Shown here: one piece after another, positions 10,771 to 19,399 of the stretch
How the letters are laid out: every line of letters starts with the position of its first letter
Numbering within the stretch: position 1 is the stretch's first letter
Origin: Streptomyces sp. NRRL F-6676
GTDB taxonomy: Bacteria; Actinomycetota; Actinomycetes; Streptomycetales; Streptomycetaceae
DNA: 64,000 nt
Direction: 5' to 3'
NCBI RefSeq assembly: GCF_000725625.1
Contig: NZ_JOHS01000002.1
Span: 62,001-126,000, forward strand
Notes under the pieces: generated by a model
What the model saw: only the letters and a program-made list of their open reading frames with translations
The model's database searches: none
What the model was told of the DNA's origin: nothing
Translations under genes and position numbers: made by a program

Positions 10771-10858
10771 GCGGTCCGCGCGGGCCCTTGAGGTCCCGCG
10801 GACCCCGTCGCCGTCCCCTGTCGTCCCCGTCGTCCGTACCCATGAGGAAATCCACACC

Positions 10859-12979
10859 ATGAGCCAGCCGCCGCTCCCGCCGCCGCCGAACCAGCCGCCG
10901 TCGGGGGACTCCGGTGCCCCGCAGGACCCGCTGAAGAAGGACCCCGGTACCCCCGAGGCTCCCGGTACCTCCGGCGCTCCCGGTGCCTCCGGGACTCCCG
11001 AGGCCCCCGCTTCCGCCCCGGCCCCGCAGAGCCCGCCGCCGCCCGCGCCCCCGGGCTTCGGCGCACCCCAGGCGCCCCAGGGTCCGCCGCCGGGCGCCCC
11101 GCAGGCACCGTCCCCGCAGGGCTTCGGCGCCCCGCAGCCCCCGCCGGCGGGCGGCTTCGGCGCGCCCCAGACGCCGCCGGCCACCCCGCCCGCGGCCCCT
11201 CCGCCGGCTCCGCCGAGCGCGCCCCCGGCGGCCCCGCCGGGCCAGACGCCGCCGCCCCCGCCCACGCCTCCGCAGGGCCCCGGCTACGGCTACCCGCAGC
11301 CGGCCCCGGGGTACGGCTACCCGCAGCCCGCCCCGCCCCAGCAGCCCCAGCCCGGCTACGGCTACCCGGGTCAGCCGCAGGCGCCGTACGGGCAGCAGCA
11401 GTACGGGCAGCAGGCGTACGGACAGCAGGGCTACGGCCAGCCGCAGCCGGGGTACGGCTACCCGGGCCAGCAGCCCGGCTACGGCGGCTACCAGCCGCCC
11501 ACCGTGCCGATGCAGCCGCAGCCGGGCAGCGGCAGGAACCGGAACATGCTGTGGATCGTCGTCGCGGCGGTCGCCGCGATCGCGCTGATCGTCGGCGGCG
11601 GCGTCATCTACGCCACCTCCGGCGGGGGCGACGACGACAAGAACACCGCCTCCGGCTCCTCCGGCGGCAAGGGCGGCGGCAAGGGCGAGGACGGCTCCAC
11701 CGGCGGCAGCGGCGGGAGCAAGGGCGGCGAGAAGGCGCCCGCGAACCCGTCCGCCAAGGTCCTCTTCCAGCTGCCCGCGCCGAAGATCACCAACAAGGAC
11801 GAGATCGACAGCGTCGCCGGCTCCTGGCTGACCGACTCCGTCTACGCCAAGGCCGCCGTCAACAAGATCGTCGGCCACGACGCGGACTCCGGCGACACCA
11901 AGTGGACGCTGGACCTGCCCGGCCAGACCTGCGCCGGCACCCGTACGACCAGTTCGGACGGGATCGCCGCGGTCATCAGCGAGTCCGCGAAGCGGAAGAA
12001 CGCCAAGGACTACCACCCCTGCACCGAGATCACGGCGTTCGAGGTGGCCACCGGCAAGAAGCTGTGGAGCAAGCACATCGAGGTGAGCGGCACGGAGGTG
12101 CAGTTCAAGGAGGCCACCATCTCCGCCACCACCCTCGCCGTCGGCGGCGGGTACAACGGCGGCGCGGCCTTCGACCTCGCCTCCGGCAAGGTGCTGTGGC
12201 AGCCCAAGGTCGGCAACTGCGAGGACGAGGGCTACGCGGGCGGCGAGCAGCTGGTGGCCGTGCGCAAGTGCGGCGACTACGGCAACGAGCGCTACTCCGT
12301 GCAGCTCCTCAACTCCAAGTCGGGCGCCGTGAAGTGGGAGTACAAGCTGCCCGCGGGCATCGACAACGCCAAGGTCATCTCCACCAAGCCCGTCGTCTTC
12401 GGCGTGGACTCCGGTGAGATCACCGCGAGCGGCGTCACGGACGTCTTCTCGCTGGACGACAAGGGCGAGCTGCGCACGAAGATCACGCTCGCGGACGGCA
12501 AGTACGAGCACGACTGCGGCGTGAACATGGTCGAGGACTGCCACGCCATCGCGGTCGGCAACGACAAGCTGTACGTGCCGACCAAGCAGCACGACGGCTC
12601 GGGCGACTTCAGCCGGACCAACGAGATCATCGCGTTCTCGCTGGCCACGGGGAAGACCACCGGCGACAAGATCGACGCCGGTGACGGCTACGACATCTTC
12701 CCGATCCGCATGGACGGCGACAACGTCCTCGCCTTCAAAGACGGCCCCTACGACAAGGGCGCCCAGGTCGTCTCGGTCGACGGCACGTCGCTGAAGGAGA
12801 CCAAGCTCCTGGAGACCCCGGCTTCGGAGTCGGTGATCGACGCGATCAGCAGCATGGTCCCGAAGACCTCCGAGATGCTCTACACCGACGGCCGGCTCTT
12901 CCTCGGCAAGGATCTGGTCAGCCGGCCGTACTCGGCGGACGAGAAGGAGTACACGGCGCTCGGCTTCGGCGCCAAGTAG
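10859..12979 (+). CDS. Second membrane-anchored PQQ-like beta-propeller protein (paralogue)
   Basis: The 706-residue paralogue has the same plan: a longer Pro/Ala/Gln/Tyr-rich head (1-225, with PGYGYPQPA and YGQQ repeats), one membrane helix (about 230-253), a Gly/Lys/Ser linker, and a large extracytoplasmic propeller with blade turns such as VATGKKLWSKHIE and FDLASGKVLWQPK. Four or more cysteines in the propeller may form disulphides outside the cell. ATG 10859 has GAGGA at about -13. The N-terminal heads of the two proteins differ in length but not composition. Function is unknown; a role in envelope scaffolding or sensing is inferred only from topology. Confidence 0.85.
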   Translation: MSQPPLPPPPNQPPSGDSGAPQDPLKKDPGTPEAPGTSGAPGASGTPEAPASAPAPQSPPPPAPPGFGAPQAPQGPPPGAPQAPSPQGFGAPQPPPAGGFGAPQTPPATPPAAPPPAPPSAPPAAPPGQTPPPPPTPPQGPGYGYPQPAPGYGYPQPAPPQQPQPGYGYPGQPQAPYGQQQYGQQAYGQQGYGQPQPGYGYPGQQPGYGGYQPPTVPMQPQPGSGRNRNMLWIVVAAVAAIALIVGGGVIYATSGGGDDDKNTASGSSGGKGGGKGEDGSTGGSGGSKGGEKAPANPSAKVLFQLPAPKITNKDEIDSVAGSWLTDSVYAKAAVNKIVGHDADSGDTKWTLDLPGQTCAGTRTTSSDGIAAVISESAKRKNAKDYHPCTEITAFEVATGKKLWSKHIEVSGTEVQFKEATISATTLAVGGGYNGGAAFDLASGKVLWQPKVGNCEDEGYAGGEQLVAVRKCGDYGNERYSVQLLNSKSGAVKWEYKLPAGIDNAKVISTKPVVFGVDSGEITASGVTDVFSLDDKGELRTKITLADGKYEHDCGVNMVEDCHAIAVGNDKLYVPTKQHDGSGDFSRTNEIIAFSLATGKTTGDKIDAGDGYDIFPIRMDGDNVLAFKDGPYDKGAQVVSVDGTSLKETKLLETPASESVIDAISSMVPKTSEMLYTDGRLFLGKDLVSRPYSADEKEYTALGFGAK

Positions 12980-13012
12980 CACGCGAGGCGCGCGCGGCAG
13001 CGCGTGCGCCGG

Positions 13013-13041
13013 GCCCCGCCCCCGTCGAGGGGCGGGGCTTT
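13013..13041 (+). terminator. Rho-independent-type hairpin after the propeller genes
   Basis: A perfect 10-bp stem (GCCCCGCCCC at 13013-13022, complement at 13029-13038) with a six-base loop is followed by TTT. It lies 34 bases after the second propeller gene. Confidence 0.75.
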
Positions 13042-13260
13042 CGTGCGTTCTCCGCCTACCGTGCCGGCCCCCCGCGGGGGAGGGATTTCGGCAAACCGGG
13101 CAGTTCTGAGCGCCAGGGGGAGCGCAACGTCGAACAAGCGTGTAGCTTCCGGGAGCAGACAGAACGGGGTTGCCGAGCGGGGTTCTTCCTCCCGCGGGGG
13201 ATCGATGGGCATCCACAGTGGGCATCCGTTGGGGGACTGGGGTGACTGGGGGGTTGCTCG

Positions 13261-13935
13261 ATGGGAGTGCGGCTGATGGTGGTCGACGACCACCGGCTGC
13301 TGGCCGAGGCGCTGGCCTCGGCGCTGAAACTGCGCGGGCACCGGGTGCTCGCCGCGGCGGCGCCCGCCGCGGGGGCGGCGGAGCTGGTGATCACCCGCGC
13401 CCCCGAGGTGTGCCTGCTGGGGACGGCCGCGCCGGGTGAACCGGGCGCGTTCGACCCGGTGGCCCGGATCAAGCGGGAGCGCCCGCAGGTGGCGGTGCTG
13501 GTACTGGGTCCGGTGCCGAATCCGCGCGGCATCGCGGCGGCGTTCGCGGCCGGCGCGTCCGGCTATGTACGGCACGACGAGCGGATCGAGGCCGTCGAGC
13601 GGGCGATCATGAAGGCGCGGGCGGGGGAGGCGGCGGTGGCGCCGCAGCTGTTGCAGGGGGCGTTCGCCGAGCTCCTCAACCCCGCCGCCCAGCCGGACGA
13701 CGAGGGCCAGCGGCTGCTCGCGATGCTGACGCCCCGCGAGGTGGAGGTGCTGGTCCGTGTCGCCGACGGCGAGGACACGCGGCTGATCGCGGCGGGCATG
13801 GGCATAGCACCGAGCACGGCCCGCACGCATGTGCAGCGGGTCCTGATGAAACTGGGCGTGGGCAGCCGCCTGGAGGCGGCGGCCTTGGCCGCGCGCACGG
13901 GGTTGCTGGACAGGGCCGGCCCTGTCGACCGGTGA
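13261..13935 (+). CDS. Atypical LuxR/NarL-family response regulator lacking phospho-acceptor Asp
   Basis: The 224-residue protein has a receiver-like domain (1-125) and a C-terminal LuxR helix-turn-helix (about 155-215: LTPREVEVLVRVADGED...TARTHVQRVLMKLGV). The acidic pair (VVDDH, 9-10) is present. The phospho-acceptor position, normally LLDxxMPG, reads CLLGTAAPGE, so Asp is Gly54. The conserved Ser/Thr and Lys positions also look replaced (VLVLGPVPN, GYVRHDE). Phosphorylation by a kinase is therefore unlikely; control by ligand, partner or dose is inferred. No kinase gene is adjacent. The ATG at 13261 has a G-rich tract eight bases upstream. The region 12980-13260 holds a terminator and presumably this gene's promoter. 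Confidence 0.9.
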   Translation: MGVRLMVVDDHRLLAEALASALKLRGHRVLAAAAPAAGAAELVITRAPEVCLLGTAAPGEPGAFDPVARIKRERPQVAVLVLGPVPNPRGIAAAFAAGASGYVRHDERIEAVERAIMKARAGEAAVAPQLLQGAFAELLNPAAQPDDEGQRLLAMLTPREVEVLVRVADGEDTRLIAAGMGIAPSTARTHVQRVLMKLGVGSRLEAAALAARTGLLDRAGPVDR

Positions 13936-13996
13936 GGGTGCCTCGGAGCTCGGGGATGCGGGTCCGTCGGCGACTGCGGGTGGATCGTGGCTGGTC

Positions 13997-14086
13997 GCGC
14001 AGTTCCCCGCGCCCCTAAAAGGGGCGCGGGGAACTGCGCAAAACGGGGCGAAGCCCCGTGTCGGGGTCCAAGGGGCGGAGCCCCTT
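13997..14086. terminator. Perfect 19-bp palindrome plus two smaller hairpins (intergenic repeat element)
   Basis: GCGCAGTTCCCCGCGCCCC (13997-14015) and its exact complement (14021-14039) flank a five-base loop TAAAA. Two further hairpins follow: ACGGGGCGAAGCCCCGT near 14044-14060 and AAGGGGCGGAGCCCCTT near 14070-14086. The element sits between convergent genes, so it is well placed as a bidirectional terminator. The arm is the same motif as in the 1422-1873 repeats. Confidence 0.8.
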
Positions 14087-14175
14087 GAAGGGACGGGAAG
14101 GGTAGGGGCGGCGGGGGCGGGAAAAACCCGGCCGCAGCCGCCAACGAACCCGAACCCCCCGAGCTCCGAGGCGCC

Positions 14176-14988
14176 CTACAGCAGATGCCCCGTGCGCCGA
14201 CCCGCACCGTACTGGTCGGCCGCGAGCACGGAAGCCAACAGTTCCGCGTCCAACCCGGTCGCGTCGGCAAGACGCGACCCCACCCCGTACGCGTTCAGCA
14301 ACGCCTTCGTCACCCGCAACGCACCCCCCGGCCGCCGCACCACCGGCCGCGCCCACGCGGCCACCGCCGCATCCAGCTCCGCCCACGGCACCACCCGTTG
14401 CAGCACCGACAGCGAAGCCGCCTCCTCCGCCCCGAACTCCCGCCCCGTCAGCACCAGTTCCCGCGCCCGCGCGGGCCCCACCTCGCTGAGCAGCCGCGGC
14501 AGCAGTCCGCCCCACGCGGCCGGCACCCCGAGCGCCAGCTCCGGGAGCCGGAACGTCGCGTTGTCGGCCCCGGCCCGCAGATCGCAGGCGAGGGCGAGCG
14601 CGAACCCCGCCCCGATCACCCGGCCGTGCACCGCGGCTACGGTGACCGCCGGGTTCCCGGTCAGCGCCTCGCAGACCCGCCGCGCCCGGGTGCCGTAGGC
14701 GCGCACCCCGGCGCCGCCGGGGTCGTCGGCCAGGTGCCCGGCCAGCTCGGCCCGGTCACCGCCGAGGCAGAAGTCCTCGCCCGCGCCGGACAGGACGACC
14801 ACCCGGACGCCGGGATCCTGGCCGTCGAGCACGGTCAGCAGATCGTCGAGCATCTGGTCGGTGACGAGATTGCCGTCGTCGGGCGTGTTCAGCTCGATCG
14901 AGAGCACGGCCCCGCTCTGCTGCACCCGCAGGGTCTTGAGCAGGACGGTCTCGGGCACCGGGGGGCCCGGAGGTACTGGGGAGTTCAT
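14176..14988 (-). CDS. Enoyl-CoA hydratase/isomerase (crotonase) family protein
   Basis: The 270-residue crotonase-fold protein has SIELNTPDDGNLVT near the N-terminus, the oxyanion-hole motif LSGAGEDFCLGGDRAEL, and VIGAGFALALACDLRAGADNATF for the second oxyanion-hole strand. The first catalytic Glu site of hydratases falls at LPELALGVPAAWGG. Family members hydrate, isomerise or cleave acyl-CoA thioesters; the substrate is unknown here. The ATG overlaps the upstream P450 stop (ATGA), so translation is coupled. With the P450 it could modify a CoA- or carrier-bound acyl chain, but no PKS/NRPS gene is in view. Confidence 0.88.
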   Translation of the reverse strand: MNSPVPPGPPVPETVLLKTLRVQQSGAVLSIELNTPDDGNLVTDQMLDDLLTVLDGQDPGVRVVVLSGAGEDFCLGGDRAELAGHLADDPGGAGVRAYGTRARRVCEALTGNPAVTVAAVHGRVIGAGFALALACDLRAGADNATFRLPELALGVPAAWGGLLPRLLSEVGPARARELVLTGREFGAEEAASLSVLQRVVPWAELDAAVAAWARPVVRRPGGALRVTKALLNAYGVGSRLADATGLDAELLASVLAADQYGAGRRTGHLL

Positions 14989-16277
14989 GCGGTCGCTTCC
15001 ACGGGGGTCACTTTCGGCAACGTCACTTTCAGGGAGGTCACGCGCCGGAACACCATCCGGGGCGCGTAGGCGGGCGCCGAGACCGGCCGCAGCGTGGGGA
15101 ACCGTTCCAGCAGCCGGGCCAGCAGGGTGCGGATCTCCAGCCGGGCCAGCGCCGCGCCCAGGCAGTAGTGCGCACCCCCGCCGAAGCTGAGGTGCGCCGC
15201 GGCCCGGGTGGGGTCGAAGGTGCCGGGGTCGGGGTTGCGGCGCGGGTCGTGCGCGGCGGCGCCGTAGAGCACGTGGACCATCGTGTCCCGGGGCATGGGC
15301 ACCCCGGCCAGTTCGGTGTCCTCGGCGGCGTACCGGGAGGTGAGGTGCACCGGCGGGTCGTAGCGCAGGGTCTCCTCGACCGCCCCGTCGACGAACTCGC
15401 GGTGCTCGCGCAGCCAGGCCCACCGTGCGGGGTCCTCGCCGAGGAGCCAGACCGCGTTGGCCATGGTGGTGGCGGTGGTCTCCATGGAGGCGATGGTGAT
15501 GAACATGGTCAGGTGGTAGAGGACGTGGTCGGCGGTGGCCGGGTCGTCCGGGCAGGCGGCGTCCCAGTGGCGGATCCAGCCGGAGAGCGCGTCGTCGCCC
15601 GGGTCGGCGCGGCGACGGGCGATCAGCTCGGTGAAGTAGGCGCGCATCTCGGCGGTGGCCTCGGCCGAGACCTCCAACTCGCTCCTGGTGGGCGTCAGTT
15701 CCTGGGCGAAGACCTGGCGGTGCGCGAAATCGACGATGCGCGCGTGGTCCTCCGGGGGCAGACCCAGCCAGTGGCCGACGGTGCGGATGGGCAGCCGTTC
15801 GGCGACGGTGGTGAGGAAGTCGGCCTCGCCGTCGGTCGCCAGCCGGTCCTCCAGGTCGTCGAGGAGGTCCTCGACGTGTCCGGCCACGACGGGGGTCAGG
15901 TCCTGGAGCGTGGTCCGGTCGAAGGGGTTGCCCAGGGCGCGGCGCTGGCAGGTGTGCTCGGGGGCGTTGAGCCGGGAGAGGGTGCCGCCCATCTCGCGGG
16001 TGGCGGCGGCGCCCCAGCGGCCCGGTTCGGGCTGCCGGTCCTGCCAGGCGAAGTCGGGCACGTGCCAGGAGCGGTCGCGCAGCACCTGGTTGCAGACGTC
16101 GTAGCCGGTGACGAAGTAGCCGCCCCAGGGAGCGGGGACGACATCGCCCAGCGCGCGGAACTCCTCCCAGAGCGGGAGGGGATTGCTCTGTCCTTCGGGT
16201 GAGCGGAGCCGTCGGAGTACGGAAAGGACGGTTCGGCGGTCGACGGTGGGACGGGGTATGTCACCGACGGCGGACAC
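14985..16277 (-). CDS. Cytochrome P450 monooxygenase
   Basis: The 430-residue soluble bacterial P450 has the heme-binding motif LSFGGGAHYCLGAALARLE (Cys372 as thiolate ligand), a normal K-helix ExxR in DGAVEETLRYDPPVHLTSR, and an I-helix FITIASMETTATTMAN with acid-Thr pair but Ser-Met in place of the usual Ala-Gly. It uses O2 and electrons from ferredoxin; no ferredoxin gene is adjacent. The GTG at 16277 has GAAGGAG about six bases upstream. It lies 298 bp after the conservon P450 and is coupled to the crotonase by an ATGA overlap, so it may be a separate transcript or a distal conservon extension. Confidence 0.93.
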   Translation of the reverse strand: MSAVGDIPRPTVDRRTVLSVLRRLRSPEGQSNPLPLWEEFRALGDVVPAPWGGYFVTGYDVCNQVLRDRSWHVPDFAWQDRQPEPGRWGAAATREMGGTLSRLNAPEHTCQRRALGNPFDRTTLQDLTPVVAGHVEDLLDDLEDRLATDGEADFLTTVAERLPIRTVGHWLGLPPEDHARIVDFAHRQVFAQELTPTRSELEVSAEATAEMRAYFTELIARRRADPGDDALSGWIRHWDAACPDDPATADHVLYHLTMFITIASMETTATTMANAVWLLGEDPARWAWLREHREFVDGAVEETLRYDPPVHLTSRYAAEDTELAGVPMPRDTMVHVLYGAAAHDPRRNPDPGTFDPTRAAAHLSFGGGAHYCLGAALARLEIRTLLARLLERFPTLRPVSAPAYAPRMVFRRVTSLKVTLPKVTPVEATA

Positions 16278-16575
16278 GGGAAGCTCCTTCGGGTGGGCAG
16301 CGCGTTACCCGTACCGGCGGAACCTACCCCTCCCCATACCGTCGGCATGCGCCGCTGCGTGTTGCTCCTGTCACATTCCGTGGCACATTGTGGACTTCTG
16401 GCGATCGTCATCGTCCATAGTCGGTCAAAGGATGTTCACAGGAGCACACATACGCTCACCCGGTGCGGTGCTCCGGAGCCGCGCCCCCTCGCTCCGGAAC
16501 CCCGCACCGCCGCCTCGCCGTCACGCCGCCCTCGCACCGTCATCGCGCGGGCGTCACGCCGGCGGCACACCGGCG

Positions 16576-17967
16576 TCACACCCGGAACAGGTCCAGGAAC
16601 GTGCTCCAGAAGCCGCCCTTGCGGGCCGTGCGCTGCGGCTCCGCCGGACGCGGGGCCGCCGGCGCGGCAGGGGCCCGCAGCGGCTGCTCGGCCGGGGCCG
16701 GCCGGGACGCCGTCCCGCCGCCGTTGCCCAGAGCCGCCGCCACCCGGGTCGCGGGCGTCGGGCTGAACCGCACCGGCAGCGCCACGAGCGCCCGGTGGAA
16801 GTGGCCCGGCCGCCACTCCAACCGCCCGGCGGGCACCGCGAGCTGAAGGTCGGGCAGGGCGTTGAGGATCGCCTCGACCGCCGCCACCGCGATCACCTGG
16901 GCCGGCGACTTGGCGGGGCAGGCGTGCGGCCCGGCACCCCAGGCCAGGTGGGCGCCCGCGCTGCGCGCCTGCCGGGCCTCCTTCAGCGCCGGGTCGGTGT
17001 TGGCACCCGCGAAGCTGATCACGACCGGGGAGCCGGCCTCCACGACCGTGCCGCCGAGGTCGACGTCCTGCACCGGGAAGTGCGTGGCGTAGTTGGCGAT
17101 CGGCGGGTCGTTCCACAGGACGTGGTCGAGCGCCTCCTCGATCAGCATGCCGGTGCCGCGGCCGGAGGAGGCCTCGGTGAGCAGCGTGAGCAGGGTGTTG
17201 GAGATGAGGTTGCGCTCCGGCTCGATGCCGGCGCCCATCAGCATCACCAGCTGGTCCTTGAGCTCCTCGTCGGTCAGCCCCGCCCCGTGCTGGATCAGCC
17301 AGGAGGTCATGTCGTCGCCCGGCTCGCGCCGCTTGAGCGCGATCAGCTCCATCAGGGAGGCGTTGAGCTCCTCGTTGGCGCGCAGCGCCTCGTTCGGGTC
17401 CTGCGCCTCGAACAGCGCGGCCATCGCGCCGGTCAGCCGGTCGCCGATGCCGGCCGGGCAGCCGAACAGCTTGTTGAACAGCAGCAGCGGAAGCAGCTTG
17501 GCGTAGTCGTGCAGCAGGTCGGCCCGGCCGCGCTCGCTGAACTGGTCGATGAGATAGGCGGCGATCGGCTCGACGTCCCGGCGGATGCGGGTGATGTTCA
17601 GCCGGTCCAGGCTCTCGGTGACCGCCTTGCGCAGCCGCAGGTGCACGGCGCCGTCGGTGAACAGGCAGTTGGGCCGGTACGCCATCATCGGCAGGACGGG
17701 GCTGTCCAGGGATATGCGGCCCTCGTTGAGGTCCTTCCAGCGCCGCGAGTCCCGGACGAAGAGCTGCGGGCTCTGAAGGACGCGCAGGGCGGTCTCGTAC
17801 CCGGTGACCAGGGTGGCGTTGACGCCGGGCGCGAGCTCGACGGGGGCGGCCGGGCCCTGGGCGCGCAGCTGGTCGTAGACCAGGTGCGGGTCGGCCGCGA
17901 AGTCGGCGCCGTGCATCGGGCATCTGGAGGCGGAGCCGGAGGCGCCGGCCGGTGGCTGGTGGTCCAT
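16576..17967 (-). CDS. cvnE: Conservon P450 of CYP157 type, lacking ExxR
   Basis: The 463-residue P450 ends the conservon. The heme loop LAWGAGPHACPAKSP (Cys350) is intact. The K-helix normally reads ExxR two residues before the DPP turn; here it reads HVLW (residues 282-285) before NDPPIANYATHF. The I-helix MLMGAGIEPERNLIS lacks the acid-Thr pair. Established knowledge: the CYP157 family, typical of conservons, is known to lack ExxR. Catalysis is doubtful, and a heme-based sensing or redox role in the conservon complex is an inference. The C-terminal 60 residues are Pro/Ala/Arg-rich and probably disordered. ATG 17967 has AAGGA; the gap to cvnD is 40 bp. Confidence 0.92.
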   Translation of the reverse strand: MDHQPPAGASGSASRCPMHGADFAADPHLVYDQLRAQGPAAPVELAPGVNATLVTGYETALRVLQSPQLFVRDSRRWKDLNEGRISLDSPVLPMMAYRPNCLFTDGAVHLRLRKAVTESLDRLNITRIRRDVEPIAAYLIDQFSERGRADLLHDYAKLLPLLLFNKLFGCPAGIGDRLTGAMAALFEAQDPNEALRANEELNASLMELIALKRREPGDDMTSWLIQHGAGLTDEELKDQLVMLMGAGIEPERNLISNTLLTLLTEASSGRGTGMLIEEALDHVLWNDPPIANYATHFPVQDVDLGGTVVEAGSPVVISFAGANTDPALKEARQARSAGAHLAWGAGPHACPAKSPAQVIAVAAVEAILNALPDLQLAVPAGRLEWRPGHFHRALVALPVRFSPTPATRVAAALGNGGGTASRPAPAEQPLRAPAAPAAPRPAEPQRTARKGGFWSTFLDLFRV

Positions 17968-18007
17968 GAGGGTGTTCCTTCTGGGGCGGAAAAGGTTCGG
18001 GGGGTGT

Positions 18008-18652
18008 TCAGGACGCCCGGCTGAGCAGGTGCTGGACGAGAGCGATCAGCGCGTGGGCGGAGGAGCGCTGGTCCCGGGCGTCGCAGTACTCGACGGGGGT
18101 GTCCGGGAGCAGGTCGAGCGCCTCGCGGATCTCCTCCTTGCCGAACTGCGCGTCCGGATCGAAGGAGTTGACGGCGATGGCGTACTCCAGGCCGTACTTC
18201 TCCACCAGGTCGATGACGGGGAAGGAGTCGGCGAGCCGGGACGGGTCCACCAGGATCAGCGCGCCCAGCGCGCCGCGCGCCATGTCCTCCCACAGCTGCA
18301 TGAACCGCTGCTGGCCGGGCGTGCCGAACAGATAGAGCACCAGCTCGTCGCTGAGGGTGAGCCGGCCGAAGTCCAGTGCCACGGTGGTGGTCACCTTGTC
18401 CGGCGCGCCGCGCAGGTCGTCGACCTGGGTGGACGCCTCCGTCATCTTCTCCTCGGTGCGCAGCGGGGTGATCTCCGACAGCGAGCCGATGAGGGTGGTC
18501 TTGCCCACGGCGAAGTGTCCCACGACGAGGATCTTGGCGGTCGTGGTCACCGCGTCGGAGACGTAGATGCCCGGGTTGCGGCCGGCGTGGGTGCTGCGGG
18601 TGTCGCGGGGATCGTCCACGCGGTGCTCATCCATAACGGGTTTGGAGTCCAT
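18008..18652 (-). CDS. cvnD: Conservon Ras-like GTP-binding protein
   Basis: The 214-residue small GTPase of the MglA/CvnD type has P-loop GHFAVGKT (45-52), Walker B/G3 GTPGQ (110-114) preceded by LYLF, and NSFD (162-165) in place of the usual NKxD guanine-specificity motif, a known CvnD variation. The first 35 residues are polar and probably flexible. In conservons the GTPase is thought to form a membrane complex with CvnA, B and C, like a eukaryotic G-protein circuit. ATG 18652 has AAGGTG six bases upstream and lies inside the cvnC end (26-bp overlap), implying coupled translation. Confidence 0.94.
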   Translation of the reverse strand: MDSKPVMDEHRVDDPRDTRSTHAGRNPGIYVSDAVTTTAKILVVGHFAVGKTTLIGSLSEITPLRTEEKMTEASTQVDDLRGAPDKVTTTVALDFGRLTLSDELVLYLFGTPGQQRFMQLWEDMARGALGALILVDPSRLADSFPVIDLVEKYGLEYAIAVNSFDPDAQFGKEEIREALDLLPDTPVEYCDARDQRSSAHALIALVQHLLSRAS

Positions 18653-19001
18653 GCAGCACCTTCTCGATGGTTTCTCGGTCGACGAGCTGCGCGCGCGGCG
18701 GTGCGGCGCGGCGCAGCAGATGGCCCTGTTCGAATAAATCGGTCAGCAGCAGCCGGGCCACTCCGACGGGCAGCCCGAGGTGGGCGGAGACCTCGGCCAC
18801 GGCCAGGTAGCCCCCCGCGCACAGCTCCCAGATCTCGCGCACCTCCGGGGACGCGCCGAGCGGCAGCTCGGCGTCGGGGGCGAGCGTCACCAGGGTGTGC
18901 AGGGACAGCTCGTCCGCCTCCGGCAGGCGCCGGCCGCCGGTGATGACGTAGGAGCGTACGAAGTGACCGGTGACCGCGGCTTCCTCGTCCGGCCTGGTCA
19001 T
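18627..19001 (-). CDS. cvnC: Conservon DUF742 protein
   Basis: The 124-residue DUF742 protein is a winged-helix-like fold found only next to roadblock and GTPase genes of conservons. Typical features are RSYVITGGRRLP near residue 16, the central EVREIWELCAGGYLAVAEVSAHLGLP and the C-terminal LLRRAAPPRAQLVDRETIEKVLHGL. It probably bridges the kinase/roadblock pair and the GTPase. The ATG overlaps the cvnB stop (ATGA), and its 3' end overlaps cvnD. Confidence 0.94.
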   Translation of the reverse strand: MTRPDEEAAVTGHFVRSYVITGGRRLPEADELSLHTLVTLAPDAELPLGASPEVREIWELCAGGYLAVAEVSAHLGLPVGVARLLLTDLFEQGHLLRRAAPPRAQLVDRETIEKVLHGLQTRYG

Positions 19002-19399
19002 ACGTCCGCACCCGCGCTCTGGCGGGGCGGTGTGGTCATCGCCTTGCCCAGGGCGCTCACCTGCTGCTGCATCCGGAACGACATCGACTCCATGTCGACG
19101 TCGAGGGCCGCCGAGACCGCGAGGTAGGCGCCCTGGCCCGCGGCGATCAGGAAGATCCAGCCGCCGTCGTACTCGATCAGCGTCTGCTTCCAGACGCCGT
19201 TCCCGGCGGACACGAACGGGGCCACCGCCCGGCTCAGGGACTGCATGGAGCTCATCGCGGCGGCGTTGGTCTCCGCCTCGTCGCGGCCGATGTCACTGGA
19301 GCGCTCCAGGAGCAGGCCGTCGGCCGAGACGAGGATCGCGTGCCGGGCGCCGCGCACCTGGAGCACGTCGTTCAGCACCCACGACAGGTCGGGATTCAC
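18998..19399 (-). CDS. cvnB: Conservon roadblock/LC7 protein
   Basis: The 133-residue roadblock/LC7-domain protein begins NPDLSWVLNDVLQVRGARHA and contains ILVSADGLLLERS, a typical first beta-strand pair, then AVSAALDVDMESMSFRMQQQV. Roadblock proteins dimerise and act as GTPase-activating or scaffold partners; here the partner would be CvnD. The GTG at 19399 overlaps the cvnA stop (GTGA). This chain of four-base overlaps across cvnA-B-C supports one transcript and fixed stoichiometry. Confidence 0.94.
   Translation of the reverse strand: MNPDLSWVLNDVLQVRGARHAILVSADGLLLERSSDIGRDEAETNAAAMSSMQSLSRAVAPFVSAGNGVWKQTLIEYDGGWIFLIAAGQGAYLAVSAALDVDMESMSFRMQQQVSALGKAMTTPPRQSAGADV

Noticed and set aside
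8887..11265. Minus-strand frame of almost 800 codons over the propeller genes
   Set aside because: Gly/Ala/Arg low-complexity shadow of the Pro/Gln-rich coding heads; no start site or family.
14985..17967. Biosynthetic gene cluster from two P450s plus a crotonase
   Set aside because: No PKS, NRPS, terpene synthase or other scaffold gene is in the window, and one P450 belongs to a conservon.
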